Assembly: GCA_034421295.1 (NCBI GenBank)
Contig: DAOUKM010000019.1
Span: 186,001-250,000, forward strand
Origin: CAUZIR01 sp034421295
GTDB taxonomy: Bacteria; Chloroflexota; Dehalococcoidia; Lucifugimonadales; UBA2962
Length of the DNA stretch: 64,000 bases
Direction of reading: 5' to 3'
This document shows, one piece after another, positions 26,331-35,171 of this stretch (the first letter of the stretch is position 1; each line of letters starts with the position of its first letter). A model generated the notes under the pieces. That model did no database searches. It had not been told where the DNA came from and saw only the letters and a program-made list of their open reading frames with translations. Made by a program: the position numbers and the translations under genes.

Positions 26331-27983
26331 ATGTCTACCAAATCACTCTTAGTCATAATAGCAACCGTAGTCTGGCTGGGTTTGGCCTGCTCTGATCCCC
26401 AGCCCACCGACGAGCAGCAAGCTGCTAGCACCAGCTCCGTGACCGAAGATGTCAGTGCCGAAGCCCCGTCTTCCGTTGGCCAGTTCGTCGTGTCGGGCGA
26501 ACTCACTGACCGTCGCAAGGATCACGCGGTGCTTATCCTCCAGGATGGAACCATCATGGTTGCCGGCGGTCGCAGCAGTGGGGGTGGACAGCGTGTACCT
26601 CGCCTAAAGTCTGCCGAACTCTACGATCCGGCGACCGGACAATGGCGATATCTCGCTCAGATGGTAAACGCCGATCTGGGCAGAGAACACCCTGCGGCCA
26701 CTGTACTGGCGGACGGCCGTGTCTTCGTCTCGGGTGGAGCCAACTCGTCGAACGATCCGCAAAAGACCACCGAGCTATACGACCCTGCAACAGACACCTG
26801 GACGGCGGGGCCCAAACTCAAGGTCTGGCGTTGGAAACACACCCAGACGCTCCTGCCAGACGGCAGGGTTCTGATAGTCGGCGGCACTGACGACCTCACT
26901 CAGCTCGACAGGGTCTCGGCATACGACCCTGTGACCAACGAGATCACGGCCGTAGCTCCAATGGCCGAGGGACGATCCAATCACGCCGCGGTGCTGCTGA
27001 ATGACGGCCGGGTGCTGGTGGCAGGCGGTGGCAAGCGCGAGTTGGAAGACGCCATCACCTCCACCGAGATCTACGACCCCGTCACAGACACTTGGACGTT
27101 CGCGGGCCGCCTCTCTGAGCCCAGACTGTTCCCCGTTTACTCAATGCTGAGCGACGGCAAGGTGTTGGTGGCCGGTGGCAAGGGCAAACTAACCGGGACG
27201 GACATATTCGATCCAGAAACCGACAGCTGGTCCACAACGTGCCCCATGAACATCGGCCGATCCGACTTCGCTGGCTCTCTGCTCAAGGACGGCCGAGTGC
27301 TGGTCAGCGGCGGAGAAGGGAATCTGGACTCCACCGAGATTTACAACCCTTGGACCGGAACGTGGTCTCCGGGACCTAGCATGCAGCTCCCTCGCAACCG
27401 CCATCGACAGACGACCATCCCTGACGGTCGCATATTTATAACTGGCGGTCAGGGGCCCGATAAGATCGCGGTCATTACCGAGTTCTTCAGCCCCACCGGC
27501 TTTGAAACCCCTTCCGGCCCTACCGTGCTGGGATGCGGTGGCGGCCCGATCGATCCCGGTGAGCCAATCGCTTCCGCCTCTGACGACGACAGCGGAGGAA
27601 CCGGTTCGGCCGACCGCACACTCGACGCCTCTACAGTCAGTTTTGCTGAGCCGGTCGAGGCCAAGCCGGAGGATGATGTCGTCGTGACCCCTCTGGGAAC
27701 CCCTGCGGTCATTCGGGTCGGCCAGGGTCTCGCCAGCCCCGGTGCCTCCATCGGCACTTTGGTCCGTTTCTTGGAAGTCCTCACGGATCCTGCGGGAGGC
27801 GAGATGGTGCGGGTTAACCTTCGTAACGGTGGTTGGGATCTGGGCAACATGGACCTGCTGATTCCGCCTGGGTCCACCGCACCGGCAATGCGCAGCTTCG
27901 GCAAGGCGTGGATAGGGTTCTTGGGCCTTGGAACTGATTCCGCGGGGAACGCAACGGCGACTGTCGTTGTCTTCGAGCCCTAG
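26331..27983 (+). CDS. Kelch-repeat beta-propeller lipoprotein
   Basis: The signal peptide ends in a lipobox (VWLGLAC, Cys20), so this is a surface lipoprotein. Seven repeats of the form LxDGRVLVxGG-x-YDPxTxxW follow between about residues 65 and 390, for example LQDGTIMVAGG, LADGRVFVSGG, LPDGRVLIVGG, LNDGRVLVAGG, LSDGKVLVAGG, LKDGRVLVSGG and IPDGRIFITGG. Seven repeats fit a complete seven-bladed propeller. After a Ser/Asp-rich linker, a C-terminal domain of about 110 residues begins near FAEPVEAKPEDDVVVTP and has no recognised family. Likely role: binding of protein or glycan at the cell surface. Confidence 0.85.
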   Translation: MSTKSLLVIIATVVWLGLACSDPQPTDEQQAASTSSVTEDVSAEAPSSVGQFVVSGELTDRRKDHAVLILQDGTIMVAGGRSSGGGQRVPRLKSAELYDPATGQWRYLAQMVNADLGREHPAATVLADGRVFVSGGANSSNDPQKTTELYDPATDTWTAGPKLKVWRWKHTQTLLPDGRVLIVGGTDDLTQLDRVSAYDPVTNEITAVAPMAEGRSNHAAVLLNDGRVLVAGGGKRELEDAITSTEIYDPVTDTWTFAGRLSEPRLFPVYSMLSDGKVLVAGGKGKLTGTDIFDPETDSWSTTCPMNIGRSDFAGSLLKDGRVLVSGGEGNLDSTEIYNPWTGTWSPGPSMQLPRNRHRQTTIPDGRIFITGGQGPDKIAVITEFFSPTGFETPSGPTVLGCGGGPIDPGEPIASASDDDSGGTGSADRTLDASTVSFAEPVEAKPEDDVVVTPLGTPAVIRVGQGLASPGASIGTLVRFLEVLTDPAGGEMVRVNLRNGGWDLGNMDLLIPPGSTAPAMRSFGKAWIGFLGLGTDSAGNATATVVVFEP

Positions 27984-28067
27984 CTCTGAGGGGCACCCGC
28001 CCTCCCTGTTGATGCGACGGCCAGTTGCCGAGTCTGGCGGTCCGGCCTTACCAACTGCTAGCGGGCG

Positions 28068-29564
28068 CTAATCGGCCACAGGCGTGGCGGAGAGCTGAGC
28101 AGAGGCAAGCTGCCGACGCAGGCTGGACAGGTCGTGACGGATCCCGTCACCTTCGCTGATGAGCCTGGCTATTCGATTCCGGCCATGCAGCACAGTAGAG
28201 TGGTCTCTGCCTCCCAGGGCACGGCCGATAACAGTCAAAGCCAGCTGCGCGTCCTCCCTGAGCAGATACATCGCCACGTGGCGGGCCAGAGTGGTCCGGG
28301 CATCACGGCGCCGACCCGACAGGGCACCTCGTTCAACAGCGAAGTGGGCGGCCACCGCATCTAGCACCATCCGCTCTGTCAGCGGCACGGGCTCGGGCCT
28401 GGCGAGAGTCTCCGAAACGACCCTCCTAACGGCGTCGGGTGTAACCTCTCCACCGGTCAGCTCGGCGTACGCGACGGCTCGATTGAGCGAGCCCTCGAGC
28501 TCTCGCACATTGCGATGTTCCAACTCCGCCAACAGCTGCAGCGCCTCTTCCGATACCCTCGTAGCCGATGCGGTTGACCCGGCCTTTGCCTGAAGAATGG
28601 CGAGGCGGGTCTCTAAATCCGGGGGCTGGATGTCTACAACTAGGCCTCCACAGAGCCTAGAACGCACGCGATCCTGCAGGACGGAGAGTGCAGCGACCGG
28701 CCGATCGCAGGTAACGACTATTTGGCGGCCGTTGACGTGAAGCGAGTTAAAGGTGTGAAAGAAGCCTTCCTGCGTCTGCTCTTTTCCTATCAGAAACTGG
28801 ATGTCGTCCAGCAACAGCACATCGGCCCCCCGGTACCTGCCCCTAAAGGCCTCTGTCTCGCCGGCCCGTATTGCACTGATGTACTGGTTGGTAAACTCCT
28901 CGGTCGAGGTATAGATCGTCGACAGCCCCAACGATCGCACTTTGTGTCCCACCGCGGTTAGCAAGTGCGTCTTTCCCAATCCCACACCCGAATAGATGAA
29001 CAGTGGGTTGTAGACCGCGCCGGGGCGCTCCGCCGCAGCCATAGCCGCAGCGTGCGCCAGCTCATTGGAGATGCCGACAACGAAGGAATCAAAGGTGTAT
29101 CCGGGATTGAGCCGCATCTCGGAGACTGCCTGAACGCCGCCTGGCCGGCTCACCGTGCGGGACGCTCCATCTACCGGCACCGACGTCGGCCGATGCGGCG
29201 CAGACGTCGCGGCATCTGAGCCCGCTACCTCGATATGAACTTGCACACCGTGCCCAGCGATCTTTTCGACCGATTCTGAGACTAGTCTTAGCAATCGCCG
29301 CTCCAGCATCTCGGCGACAAATGCCGTAGGCGCAGCGATTGTCAACGTCCCATCGGCCAAGGACAGGGCGTTCGTCTCCGCCAACCACGTCCTGTAGCAA
29401 GCTTCCGAAACCCGCATCTGCATCTCGCCCAGAGCAGCTCTCCACAAGTCCTGAGGTGAAAGATCTCGCCTCTGGGCCGGCCTGTCTTCTACGGCTATAC
29501 GATCAGGAAGGGTCGTGTTCAATTCCTCATGACAACCGCCGAGCACTGGGCCCAAAAAGAACAC
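28068..29564 (-). CDS. dnaA: Chromosomal replication initiator protein DnaA
   Basis: DnaA binds DnaA boxes and melts oriC. Domain I lies at residues 35-110 (LWRAALGEMQMRVSEACYRTWL). After a Pro/Ser linker come the AAA+ domain with Walker A GVGLGKTHLL and Walker B VLLLDDIQFL, and the C-terminal DNA-binding domain with the signature ALGGRDHSTVLHG. The 498 residues include about 35 extra N-terminal ones. The first codon is GTG at 29564; the true start may be an internal GTG or TTG, as no strong ribosome site decides it. dnaN and recF are not adjacent, unlike the classic arrangement. Confidence 0.95.
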   Translation of the reverse strand: MFFLGPVLGGCHEELNTTLPDRIAVEDRPAQRRDLSPQDLWRAALGEMQMRVSEACYRTWLAETNALSLADGTLTIAAPTAFVAEMLERRLLRLVSESVEKIAGHGVQVHIEVAGSDAATSAPHRPTSVPVDGASRTVSRPGGVQAVSEMRLNPGYTFDSFVVGISNELAHAAAMAAAERPGAVYNPLFIYSGVGLGKTHLLTAVGHKVRSLGLSTIYTSTEEFTNQYISAIRAGETEAFRGRYRGADVLLLDDIQFLIGKEQTQEGFFHTFNSLHVNGRQIVVTCDRPVAALSVLQDRVRSRLCGGLVVDIQPPDLETRLAILQAKAGSTASATRVSEEALQLLAELEHRNVRELEGSLNRAVAYAELTGGEVTPDAVRRVVSETLARPEPVPLTERMVLDAVAAHFAVERGALSGRRRDARTTLARHVAMYLLREDAQLALTVIGRALGGRDHSTVLHGRNRIARLISEGDGIRHDLSSLRRQLASAQLSATPVAD

Positions 29565-29980
29565 GCAAATCGACCACGGTGTTAACGCCTACGGCGCGTG
29601 GAGTAGGTGCGGAGCCTTCACCGGGACCCGTTCGTCAGCAAAGGCCGGGCGCGATTTTAGCACGCCCATTGTCCAAGCTCGCAAGAGCCGTCAGCGAGAT
29701 TTCACGCCGATTTTCTGGTGAATCGCTTCACAGCGTCGCTTCGTCAGATCGTCACCACGATTGCCGCACTCGCCGTAAGCCTCATGCCGAACGCACGCGC
29801 AATCAATTCTCGCACCATAACGGGGAGTCTGAGCCGCCACCGCGTCCCCTACGGGCGTACAGGTCACCCAGGCCTCATGCTTGGAAGACGCCCAGATCAT
29901 GTTTGAGAGATATCCGGAACAAATATCCTAGCGTCGGCAGGGCGGGCACCCGGTCCCCGGCATCCCAGAAGATGCGGTTT

Positions 29981-29989
29981 TGCTACCAT
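29981..29989 (+). promoter_or_regulatory. Extended -10 promoter element TGCTACCAT
   Basis: TG-C-TACCAT fits an extended -10 (TGnTAnnnT). The predicted start near 29996 gives a leader of about 47 bases before the TTG at 30043. The same TGCTAxxAT form occurs before rpsU and uvrA. Confidence 0.45.
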
Positions 29990-30010
29990 TGCCCCGGCAA
30001 CCCCACTTTC

Positions 30011-30027
30011 GAACGCCTGCGGCGTTC
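30011..30027 (+). repeat. Inverted repeat in the leader of the inositol monophosphatase gene
   Basis: GAACGCC (30011-30017) and GGCGTTC (30021-30027) are perfect complements around TGC. It could be a protein operator or a small RNA hairpin; no U-tract follows, so a terminator is unlikely. Confidence 0.5.
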
Positions 30028-30042
30028 ACTAGGGACAAGGTC

Positions 30043-30894
30043 TTGGCCGACACACCACCTGCGAGAAGCGCTCCACGATGTCCGGTTTCGGCCTCTGGCA
30101 GGTCCGCAATCGATGTCGCCCTGGAAGCGGCCGGTATAGCCGGCTCTATCCTCACGAGCCGCTTCGGCTCACCCGGTACGGTTACCCCCAAAGGTCGCGG
30201 CAACGTCGTCACTGCGATGGATGTTGCGGCCGAGCAGGCCGTCGCCGATGTACTCCGCCGAGAATACCCGACCATACCCATCCTGGGCGAGGAGTCTGGC
30301 CACCAAATCGACGTTGGCCAGGGATGGGTGTGGATCGTCGACCCGATTGACGGCACACGCAACTTCGCCTCGTCGGTACCCCACTTTTCGACGGTAATTG
30401 CGCTGGCCCATGATGGTGATGTCTGCGTTGGGGTTACCCATGACCCGGTGCGCGCAGAGACGTTCCACGCGATGAGTGGCCAAGGAGCCTTTCTGAACGG
30501 CAGACGGATCCACGTCGCCAGCGACAACCACCTCGCTGATGGAATCCTAGGCCTCGATCTTTCCTATTCCGACAACGGTGCCGCAGATCAGCTCCGCTTG
30601 GTGCTTGATCTATGGCCCGGTATGCAGACCGTCCGCATCCTTGGCTCCGCCGCGCTGGGTCTAGCGTATGTCGCCGCTGGCAGGTTTCATGTCTTTTTCC
30701 ATCACAAGTTAGAGGCCTGGGATCAGGCCCCAGGCCTTCTCCTCGTGGCCGAGGCAGGGGGCCTAGTGTCCGATCGTCACGGCCAACCCGCATCTCTCGC
30801 CAGCGATGGCACAATCGCCGCCAGCCCCTCCCTCCACGCAGAGTTCATCCACCTGATCGCCAACTCAGCATGGACCAGTCATACATCCATCTAG
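30043..30894 (+). CDS. Inositol monophosphatase family protein
   Basis: This Mg2+-dependent phosphatase of the SuhB/IMPase/CysQ family has all three metal motifs: PILGEESGH, WIVDPIDGTRNFA and the C-terminal WDQAPGLLLVAEAGG. The likely substrate is a sugar or inositol phosphate. TTG at 30043, 7 bases after AGGGA, gives 283 residues; another TTG at 29980 lies inside the predicted -10 element and is unlikely. It is divergent from dnaA, and a candidate origin region follows. Confidence 0.88.
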   Translation: MADTPPARSAPRCPVSASGRSAIDVALEAAGIAGSILTSRFGSPGTVTPKGRGNVVTAMDVAAEQAVADVLRREYPTIPILGEESGHQIDVGQGWVWIVDPIDGTRNFASSVPHFSTVIALAHDGDVCVGVTHDPVRAETFHAMSGQGAFLNGRRIHVASDNHLADGILGLDLSYSDNGAADQLRLVLDLWPGMQTVRILGSAALGLAYVAAGRFHVFFHHKLEAWDQAPGLLLVAEAGGLVSDRHGQPASLASDGTIAASPSLHAEFIHLIANSAWTSHTSI

Positions 30895-31183
30895 CAACTT
30901 CGACCGACCTGACCGCTGCGGCACCATCCACAGCTCGCGATCAGCCACAGGACTTCAACGTAGATGGCTGTGGATCAGTGTTGACAGCTCACCTACCAGC
31001 GTTCCGTCAGCCAGGCCTTCCACATACCTGCACACTTTCACACCATCTCACCACATTAAACCCCGCTATTGGTTTGCCCATCGACCGCACTAATCCGGCA
31101 CATTGCGCTGATGTACACACCATCCACAACACATATTGCTGTCATTCTGACTCTGCCTTCTCATCACCCCTGCACGCGGATCG
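30895..31183. other. Candidate replication origin (oriC) region
   Basis: This 289-base gene-free stretch lies 1.3 kb from dnaA. DnaA-box-like ATCCACA sites occur at 30924-30932 (CCATCCACA), 30969-30977 (TGTGGATCA, opposite orientation) and 31120-31128 (CCATCCACA). Weaker forms are at 30941-30949 (TCAGCCACA) and 31017-31025 (CTTCCACAT). It is more AT-rich than its surroundings toward the right (ATTAAAC, ACATATTG). dnaA reads leftward and the next genes read rightward, as expected of an origin. Box matches are imperfect (TTATCCACA is the classic form). Confidence 0.45.
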
Positions 31184-32509
31184 ATGATTGATCAGGCCAA
31201 CATAGTCGTTGTCAGCGGCGCCGGCGGACACGGAGCTATCAGTGGTCGTCACGAGAAGTATGTGCCAAGGGGTGGTCCTGATGGTGGCGATGGCGGGGAT
31301 GGTGGGAGTGTCGTCCTTGTAGCCGACCGGAATGTAAATACGCTTCGTGGGTTCCGTTACAAGCATCGGTTTGCCGCCGAGGCGGGGGAGACAGGCAAGG
31401 GCGGTCTCCGCCATGGGCGAAATGGTAGGGATACGGAGGTGACGGTGCCGGTGGGGACGCAGGTCTTTGAGGGAGAGGATCACCTGTTAGCCGATCTCGA
31501 TAACCATGGACAGCGGGTTCGCATAGCAACTGGAGGGGCTGGCGGGCGAGGGAACGCGTCATTTGCGACCTCGGTCAATCAGTTCCCACTGCTGGCCGAA
31601 GCTGGTGAGGAGGGCACGGAGCGGGCTCTGCGGCTTGAACTGAAGCTCATTGGTGATGTCGGGCTGGTCGGTCTCCCGAACGCAGGGAAGTCGAGCCTGC
31701 TGTCGGCGATCAGCAGAGCTAGGCCGAAGGTGGCGCCGTATCCATTCACGACGGTCGAGCCGGTCTTGGGGGTTGTTGACCACCGCGGCGCAGAGCTCGT
31801 GGTGGTGGATATCCCAGGGCTGATAGCCGGAGCGAGTCAAGGAGTGGGCTTAGGCCATGACTTTCTTCGGCATGTGGAAAGAGCAAGTGTGCTCGTCCAC
31901 GTCATCGATGCGGCAGCTGACAATCCGCTCGATGATGCCGACAAGATCGGATGGGAGATGGCGGAGTTCGATGCGAAGCTGACTGACAAGCCGAGAATCG
32001 TAGCCCTGAACAAGATGGATATGCCTGAGGCGGCGGCGAGGCTGGACTCCCTGGTGGCGGGATGCCGCAGGAGAGGACTGGCGGCAACGGGGATTTCAGC
32101 TGCAGGTCGGACGGGTCTGGAGGAACTGCTCGATTTGGTCGTGAAAATGGTCGATGAATATGGCCGGGAGGGACCACAACGCCAGAGCCTGCGGGAGCGG
32201 CTGGGGATAGAGCAAGAGGTGGAAACGGAACGCAGGGCGACGGATGCGACGGATACGGTGGAGGTGCCGGTCATCAGACCGGCGCCAGTTGATCGGAGGA
32301 CAAGCGTGGTGGTCGAGGACGGCGTGTTCATCGTGCGCTCGGCGAAAGCGGCGCGCTTGGCGGTGATGATAGACCCTGCAAGCTGGCCAGCGAAACAGCA
32401 GTTCTATGCCCAGTTGAGAAGGATGGGCATCGTGCGCCAGCTGGAGGGGCTGGGCATATCGACCGGCGACACCGTCCGGATTGGGGATTCCGAATGGGAA
32501 TGGACATGA
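31184..32509 (+). CDS. obg: GTPase Obg/CgtA
   Basis: This ribosome-associated GTPase acts in 50S maturation and stress control. The Gly-rich Obg fold is at residues 1-158 (SGAGGHG...RGGPDGGDGGDGG). The G domain has G1 GLPNAGKS, G3 DIPGLIAGAS, G4 NKMD and G5 SAAG. An OCT domain closes the protein (FIVRSAKAARLAVMIDP...DTVRIGDSEWEW). At 441 residues it matches the long Obg form. ATG start with only a weak ribosome site. nadD follows 61 bp later, a common gene order. Confidence 0.96.
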   Translation: MIDQANIVVVSGAGGHGAISGRHEKYVPRGGPDGGDGGDGGSVVLVADRNVNTLRGFRYKHRFAAEAGETGKGGLRHGRNGRDTEVTVPVGTQVFEGEDHLLADLDNHGQRVRIATGGAGGRGNASFATSVNQFPLLAEAGEEGTERALRLELKLIGDVGLVGLPNAGKSSLLSAISRARPKVAPYPFTTVEPVLGVVDHRGAELVVVDIPGLIAGASQGVGLGHDFLRHVERASVLVHVIDAAADNPLDDADKIGWEMAEFDAKLTDKPRIVALNKMDMPEAAARLDSLVAGCRRRGLAATGISAAGRTGLEELLDLVVKMVDEYGREGPQRQSLRERLGIEQEVETERRATDATDTVEVPVIRPAPVDRRTSVVVEDGVFIVRSAKAARLAVMIDPASWPAKQQFYAQLRRMGIVRQLEGLGISTGDTVRIGDSEWEWT

Positions 32510-32570
32510 AGGTTGGACGTCCTGGACACGGCGGGTGTACGGACCGGTGGCAAGGCAGCTCTGTGTGGCA

Positions 32571-33203
32571 ATGAGGATAGGAGTGCTGGGGGGTACGTTC
32601 GACCCAATTCACGCTGGCCATGTCGCAAAGGCCAAGGAGGCGCAGGCACAGCTAGGACTCGAATGCGTAGTGTTCACCGTAGCGGGCGATCCTTGGATGA
32701 AGAGGAGCGAAAGCCATCGGATCACCCCAGCGGCCCACCGGCTTGAGATGGTGAGACTGGCGCTCAGCAGCCATCCGGGCCTGGAAGCCGACGACAGAGA
32801 GTTGTGGAGAAGCGGACCAACCTATACCGCGGACACATTGGAAGAGCTGTCCGAGGAGAATCCGGGAGCTCACCTGTTTCTACTGCTGGGCTCCGATTGC
32901 CTGCCATCGCTGCCAGAGTGGTCAAGGCCTGAACGGTTACTAGAGCTGGCGACGGTGACGGTGTTGGAAAGGCCGGGTGTGGAGTTGGATCTGGGTCCGC
33001 TTGAGAAGTTGAGGGCTGGGGCCTCCGACCAAGCGTACATATTATCCGGCCAGCCGGTGGAGATAAGCTCCTCTGAACTTAGGCGCAGAATGGCAGCCGG
33101 GAGCCTGCCGAGCGGCTCGGTCGACAACGCTGTGGCAAAGTACATCGTGAGTCATGGACTTTACGCGGACAGGAGGCACGGAGGAGGCGGATGGACGGAT
33201 TAA
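32571..33203 (+). CDS. nadD: Nicotinate-nucleotide adenylyltransferase
   Basis: NadD transfers AMP to nicotinate mononucleotide in NAD synthesis. The nucleotidyltransferase motif GGTFDPIHAGHV (residues 7-18) and the late ISSSELRRRMAAG motif are diagnostic. The ATG at 32571 gives 210 residues, the family length; an in-frame ATG at 32481 would overlap obg and adds 30 unrelated residues. The last 13 bases overlap the following SDR gene. The usual obg-nadD neighbours rplU, rpmA and rsfS are not present. Confidence 0.94.
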   Translation: MRIGVLGGTFDPIHAGHVAKAKEAQAQLGLECVVFTVAGDPWMKRSESHRITPAAHRLEMVRLALSSHPGLEADDRELWRSGPTYTADTLEELSEENPGAHLFLLLGSDCLPSLPEWSRPERLLELATVTVLERPGVELDLGPLEKLRAGASDQAYILSGQPVEISSSELRRRMAAGSLPSGSVDNAVAKYIVSHGLYADRRHGGGGWTD

Positions 33204-34072
33204 GATCTGCTGGCAAGAAGGGAAACGCAATGGAAGACGCGATAGATCTCGGCGGACAGGTAGCGGTCATCACCGGAGCGAGTCGGGGATTGGGCAGAGG
33301 CTTTTCCATCGCGATTGCAGCGGCTGGTGCGGATGTAGCCCTGGTGGCGAGATCCGAGGCCGGACTCGGGGAGACGGCAAACGCGATAAACGCTGCGGGG
33401 GGTCGGGCAATAGCCGTGAGCTGCGACGTACTGGATAGGGCATCCGTCGCGGCTGCCGTCGCCGAGACTGAGAGCCGACTTGGACCTATCGACCTGCTCA
33501 TAAACAATGCCGGTGTGGCGGGACCCACGGGCCACGATTGGGAGATCGAACCGGCCGACTGGTGGAAGGTGCTTGAGGTTAACGTGCTTGGCCAGTTCTT
33601 CTTTGCTCAGGCAGTGATGCGCGGCATGGTTGAAAGGGGCAGTGGCAGGGTGGTGAACGTCTCCAGCGGCGCGGCGGGATTCGCAAGCCCCGGCTACTCT
33701 GCATATTGCGCGTCGAAGGCGGCATTGACCCTCTGGACCGAGTGCCTCGCCGGCTCTGCAGGCCCGAAGGGGGTGTCGGTACTGGCCTACCACCCGGGCA
33801 CCGTGCGAACGGACATGACCGAGTATTCTGCGGCCCGGCCTGACATTGATGTGAGTAACCCGATCGTCGAAGGCATTCGAGAGCTGTTTGAGTCCGGACA
33901 GGACGACTCGATGGAAGAAGCCGTCGAGTCCTTGCTAAGGGTTGCGGCTGGACAGTTCGATAGGCTCGCGGGCCGCCAGATCGGTGTAGGGGACCGACCC
34001 GAGGACCTTCTGCCCAGGGTTTCGGAGATCAATGAGCGTGGCCTCTACGCGATACGGATCAACGAACTCTGA
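33191..34072 (+). CDS. Short-chain dehydrogenase/reductase
   Basis: This Rossmann oxidoreductase has the cofactor loop TGASRGLG (about residues 29-36), the NNAG motif, and Ser-Tyr-Lys in VSSGAAGFASPGYSAYCASKAAL. The start at 33191 is supported by GGAGGAGG; an internal ATG at 33230 is possible. It overlaps the end of nadD by 13 bases and may be co-translated. The C-terminal 50 residues (EAVESLLRVAAGQFDRLAGRQIGVGDR) are longer than the classical 250-residue family. Substrate unknown. Confidence 0.87.
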   Translation: MDGLRSAGKKGNAMEDAIDLGGQVAVITGASRGLGRGFSIAIAAAGADVALVARSEAGLGETANAINAAGGRAIAVSCDVLDRASVAAAVAETESRLGPIDLLINNAGVAGPTGHDWEIEPADWWKVLEVNVLGQFFFAQAVMRGMVERGSGRVVNVSSGAAGFASPGYSAYCASKAALTLWTECLAGSAGPKGVSVLAYHPGTVRTDMTEYSAARPDIDVSNPIVEGIRELFESGQDDSMEEAVESLLRVAAGQFDRLAGRQIGVGDRPEDLLPRVSEINERGLYAIRINEL

Positions 34073-34141
34073 AGGCGGCGGCCGACAAGAGCGGGCGTCG
34101 CAGTTGCCAGGATGGCTTGGCCACGCGCTGGACTGTCAACG

Positions 34142-34150
34142 TGCTAAAAT
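34142..34150 (+). promoter_or_regulatory. Extended -10 promoter TGCTAAAAT before rpsU
   Basis: TG-C-TAAAAT matches 5 of 6 -10 positions plus the TG extension. A start near 34157 gives a leader of about 51 bases with a long AGGAGGAGGGG ribosome site at 34194-34204. No -35 at standard spacing. Confidence 0.6.
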
Positions 34151-34207
34151 GCGGGTACGCGCGGCAAAGCACAGGTCGCGCAAAGTGACCGCGAGGAGGA
34201 GGGGTCC

Positions 34208-34396
34208 TTGGCCTACGTCGTTCTAAGAGATGGTGAAGATGGAGAGGCGCTGCTTAAGCGCTTCCAGTCCGCCATCCAGCGCGGCGGCATAATGCGCGAA
34301 TTGAGGAACCGCAGGTTTTTCCGATCGAAGGGCGAGCAGGTGCGGATCGACAGGGCTCGCGCAATTCGGCGTGCTCGCCGCCGGCGGCGCCGCTAG
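34208..34396 (+). CDS. rpsU: 30S ribosomal protein bS21
   Basis: A 62-residue basic protein of the bS21 family: VVLRDGEDGEALLKRFQSAIQ, GIMRELRNRRFF and an Arg-rich tail. It binds the 3' region of 16S rRNA and helps start-site recognition. The TTG start is fixed by a very strong AGGAGGAGGGG site 4 bases upstream. It has its own predicted promoter and is a single-gene unit followed by convergent pyrE. Confidence 0.95.
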   Translation: MAYVVLRDGEDGEALLKRFQSAIQRGGIMRELRNRRFFRSKGEQVRIDRARAIRRARRRRRR

Positions 34397-34577
34397 CCGT
34401 AACCTTTCGTCTCGCCTTCGTCTTCCCTGTCTACAGGCAGGACTAGCTAGCACTTAAGTCGTATCGGGCGGTGCCCCGGAGCGCATGAGCTGGCGGGCCG
34501 TGCCCGATGGAGAGCGGCGCCAGGCGACCAAGGCTCCTTCTGTCTCACCAGAGACCGCCACGCTTACCGAGGAGCCG

Positions 34578-35159
34578 CTACGTCGTGGCCGGAGGCCGGG
34601 GGCACGCCTCCACACCCCCATCAGGTGATGCCCGTAGCAGGGCATGAAACGGCAGACCCCGTTGACCCAGCAGCCTGCTTCCCCCCTCGTTGCGGTCGAG
34701 TACGCAGAGAACCCCGGTGACCTGACACCCCTCTTCCTCCAGAGCGTCGACCGCGTCGAGCAGGCTCCGCCCTGTCGTGCAGGTGTCATCGACTACCGCA
34801 ACCCTCATGGAACGGTCGACGGAACCCTCGATGCGTCGACCCGTGCCGTGTGCTTTCGCGCGCCCGCGCACGATCAGCGCCGAGACGGGTGTGCCCTCTA
34901 GGTGGCTTACGGTAGCCACGGACGCGACGATCGGATCAGCGCCGAGCGTCGGCCCCGCAACCGCCGTGGCACCACTTCCGATAATCAGAGGTAGTAAGGC
35001 CTTTGCAACCAGATAACTGCCCTCGGGATCGAGAGTCAGCAGCCGGCCGTCGAAGTAGTAACTTGACGTTCCGCCGGCCGAGAGCCTGAACCTACCGTAT
35101 CGAAGAGCACCTCGGGCTTCGGCGATCCGCCTTATGCGTGAGATCAGTTCCTCCTCCAC
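34578..35159 (-). CDS. pyrE: Orotate phosphoribosyltransferase
   Basis: PyrE converts orotate and PRPP to OMP. The PRPP-binding loop is VAVVDDTCTTGRSLLDAV, the substrate side shows FRLSAGGTSSYYFDGRLLTLDPEG, and the flexible-loop region is VRGRAKAHGTGRRIEG. The GTG start at 35159 has GGAGG 4 bases upstream. It lies 29 kb from the pyrRBC-carAB operon and has no PyrR-type leader. pyrD, pyrF and pyrK were not seen in the window. Confidence 0.93.
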   Translation of the reverse strand: MEEELISRIRRIAEARGALRYGRFRLSAGGTSSYYFDGRLLTLDPEGSYLVAKALLPLIIGSGATAVAGPTLGADPIVASVATVSHLEGTPVSALIVRGRAKAHGTGRRIEGSVDRSMRVAVVDDTCTTGRSLLDAVDALEEEGCQVTGVLCVLDRNEGGSRLLGQRGLPFHALLRASPDGGVEACPRPPATT

Positions 35160-35171
35160 GTCGCCTCCCGT

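Larger units (their letters stand above)
29565..30042. other. Intergenic region between dnaA and the inositol monophosphatase gene
   Basis: No supported gene lies in these 478 bases. They contain an extended -10 at 29981-29989 for the downstream gene and a perfect inverted repeat at 30011-30027. No cluster of DnaA boxes was found here. Confidence 0.5.

Noticed and set aside
29565..30042. oriC directly beside dnaA
   Set aside because: No clustered TTATCCACA-like boxes were found here; the better cluster lies at 30924-31128.
34454..34789. Minus-strand open frame overlapping the end of pyrE
   Set aside because: Most of it lies in another frame within pyrE and its composition is low-information; the 181-bp gap after rpsU holds no supported gene.
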